Made by a program: the position numbers and the translations under genes | Assembly: GCA_026645635.1 (NCBI GenBank) | Contig: JAPKMV010000182.1 | Coordinates: forward strand, 1 to 6,874 | Reading direction: 5' to 3' | Length of the DNA: 6,874 bases | DNA from: Caldilineaceae bacterium | GTDB lineage: Bacteria; Chloroflexota; Anaerolineae; Caldilineales; Caldilineaceae | Notes under the pieces: model-generated | What the model saw: only the letters and a program-made list of their open reading frames with translations | Database searches by the model: none | Told to the model about the DNA's origin: nothing | Part shown: piece by piece, positions 6,806-6,874 of the stretch | Position numbering within the stretch: the first letter of the stretch is position 1 | Layout: the number at the start of each line of letters is the position of its first letter

Positions 6806-6874
6806 CAGTCGCTGGCGCCGCCGTTGCCGCTGCCCTATGTCACTATCTACGGCACAGTTGTGCAGGACGGCGCC
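6713..6874 (+). CDS. Exported protein with signal peptide (3' partial, first 54 residues)
   Basis: ATG at 6713 follows AAGGAGG by 7 bases, and the frame stays open to the window edge. The 54 visible residues begin with a basic n-region (MTKFAKLTH), an apolar core (LLVAAGFGLLLACWL) and a signal-peptidase-I-like ending, ATA or ADA before QS. After a Pro-rich linker (APPLPLP) the sequence YVTIYGTVVQDGA looks like the first strands of a beta domain. Such 'YGTV..DG/NG' starts are common in carboxypeptidase-regulatory-like or Ig-like modules of secreted proteins (recollection, not tested). An alternative is a lipoprotein, because LLAC at residues 19-22 is a near lipobox; the -2 Leu and the long segment after it make this less likely. 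The gene starts 12 bases after the giant gene ends, so the two are almost certainly co-transcribed and its product may act outside the cell with the giant protein. The function cannot be told from this fragment. Confidence 0.93.
   Translation, partial: MTKFAKLTHLLVAAGFGLLLACWLQPATADAQSLAPPLPLPYVTIYGTVVQDGA

Noticed and set aside
1..6874. Search for tandem repeats, CRISPR, tRNA or insertion-sequence ends
   Set aside because: No repeated spacer pattern, cloverleaf-like segment or terminal inverted repeats were seen. Apparent similarity between segments reflects GC-rich codon bias.

Overview
The window is almost entirely filled by one very large reading frame on the + strand. It is open at the left edge, so its true start lies outside the window, and it ends at a TAA at 6698-6700. 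Twelve bases later a second gene starts at 6713 with a strong Shine-Dalgarno sequence and a signal peptide, and it runs off the right edge. No RNA gene, CRISPR array, mobile element, convincing promoter or terminator is visible, and no non-coding stretch is longer than 12 bases.

The DNA is GC-rich (about two-thirds GC by eye), with third codon positions strongly biased to G/C. The AAGGAGG ribosome site and Sec-type signal peptide indicate a bacterium. The short Pro-rich linker followed by an 'IYGTV..DG' start of a beta domain in the second gene reminds me of secreted proteins of Chloroflexota, but this placement is weak. Similar giant proteins may also occur in Planctomycetota and Verrucomicrobiota.

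Layout of the giant protein (2232 residues visible, residue 1 = codon at 2-4):
(a) A beta-rich N-terminal part of uncertain identity (residues 1 to ~313).
(b) A short cohesin-like beta stretch (~314-349) followed by a clear PKD domain (~373-437).
(c) Further beta-rich modules (~440-1065), including a calcium-loop motif of thrombospondin type 3 style (885-896).
(d) A mostly helical part from ~1070, containing an EF-hand/dockerin-style calcium loop (1265-1276) and an adjacent HGDAWGH motif.
(e) A four-cysteine segment (1570-1605).
(f) A long helical region (~1641-1908) with two apolar stretches joined by a polar loop that carries one cysteine and is closely followed by a second.
(g) A C-terminal beta-rich module (~2031-2221) and a short polar tail with no membrane anchor.

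The most interesting reading is that the C-terminal third is laid out like the pore and TcB-binding end of Tc-toxin A subunits: long helices, apolar hairpin, long helices, a segment of the form [FY][DE]LA...AY.[YW]E, then a beta domain. This is inference from pattern and memory of TcA sequences, not a search result. If true, the window shows a giant secreted protein combining extracellular adhesion-type modules (PKD, cohesin-like, calcium loops) with a toxin-like translocation end, co-transcribed with a second exported protein. A non-toxic giant surface or matrix protein with a helical stalk is the main alternative.
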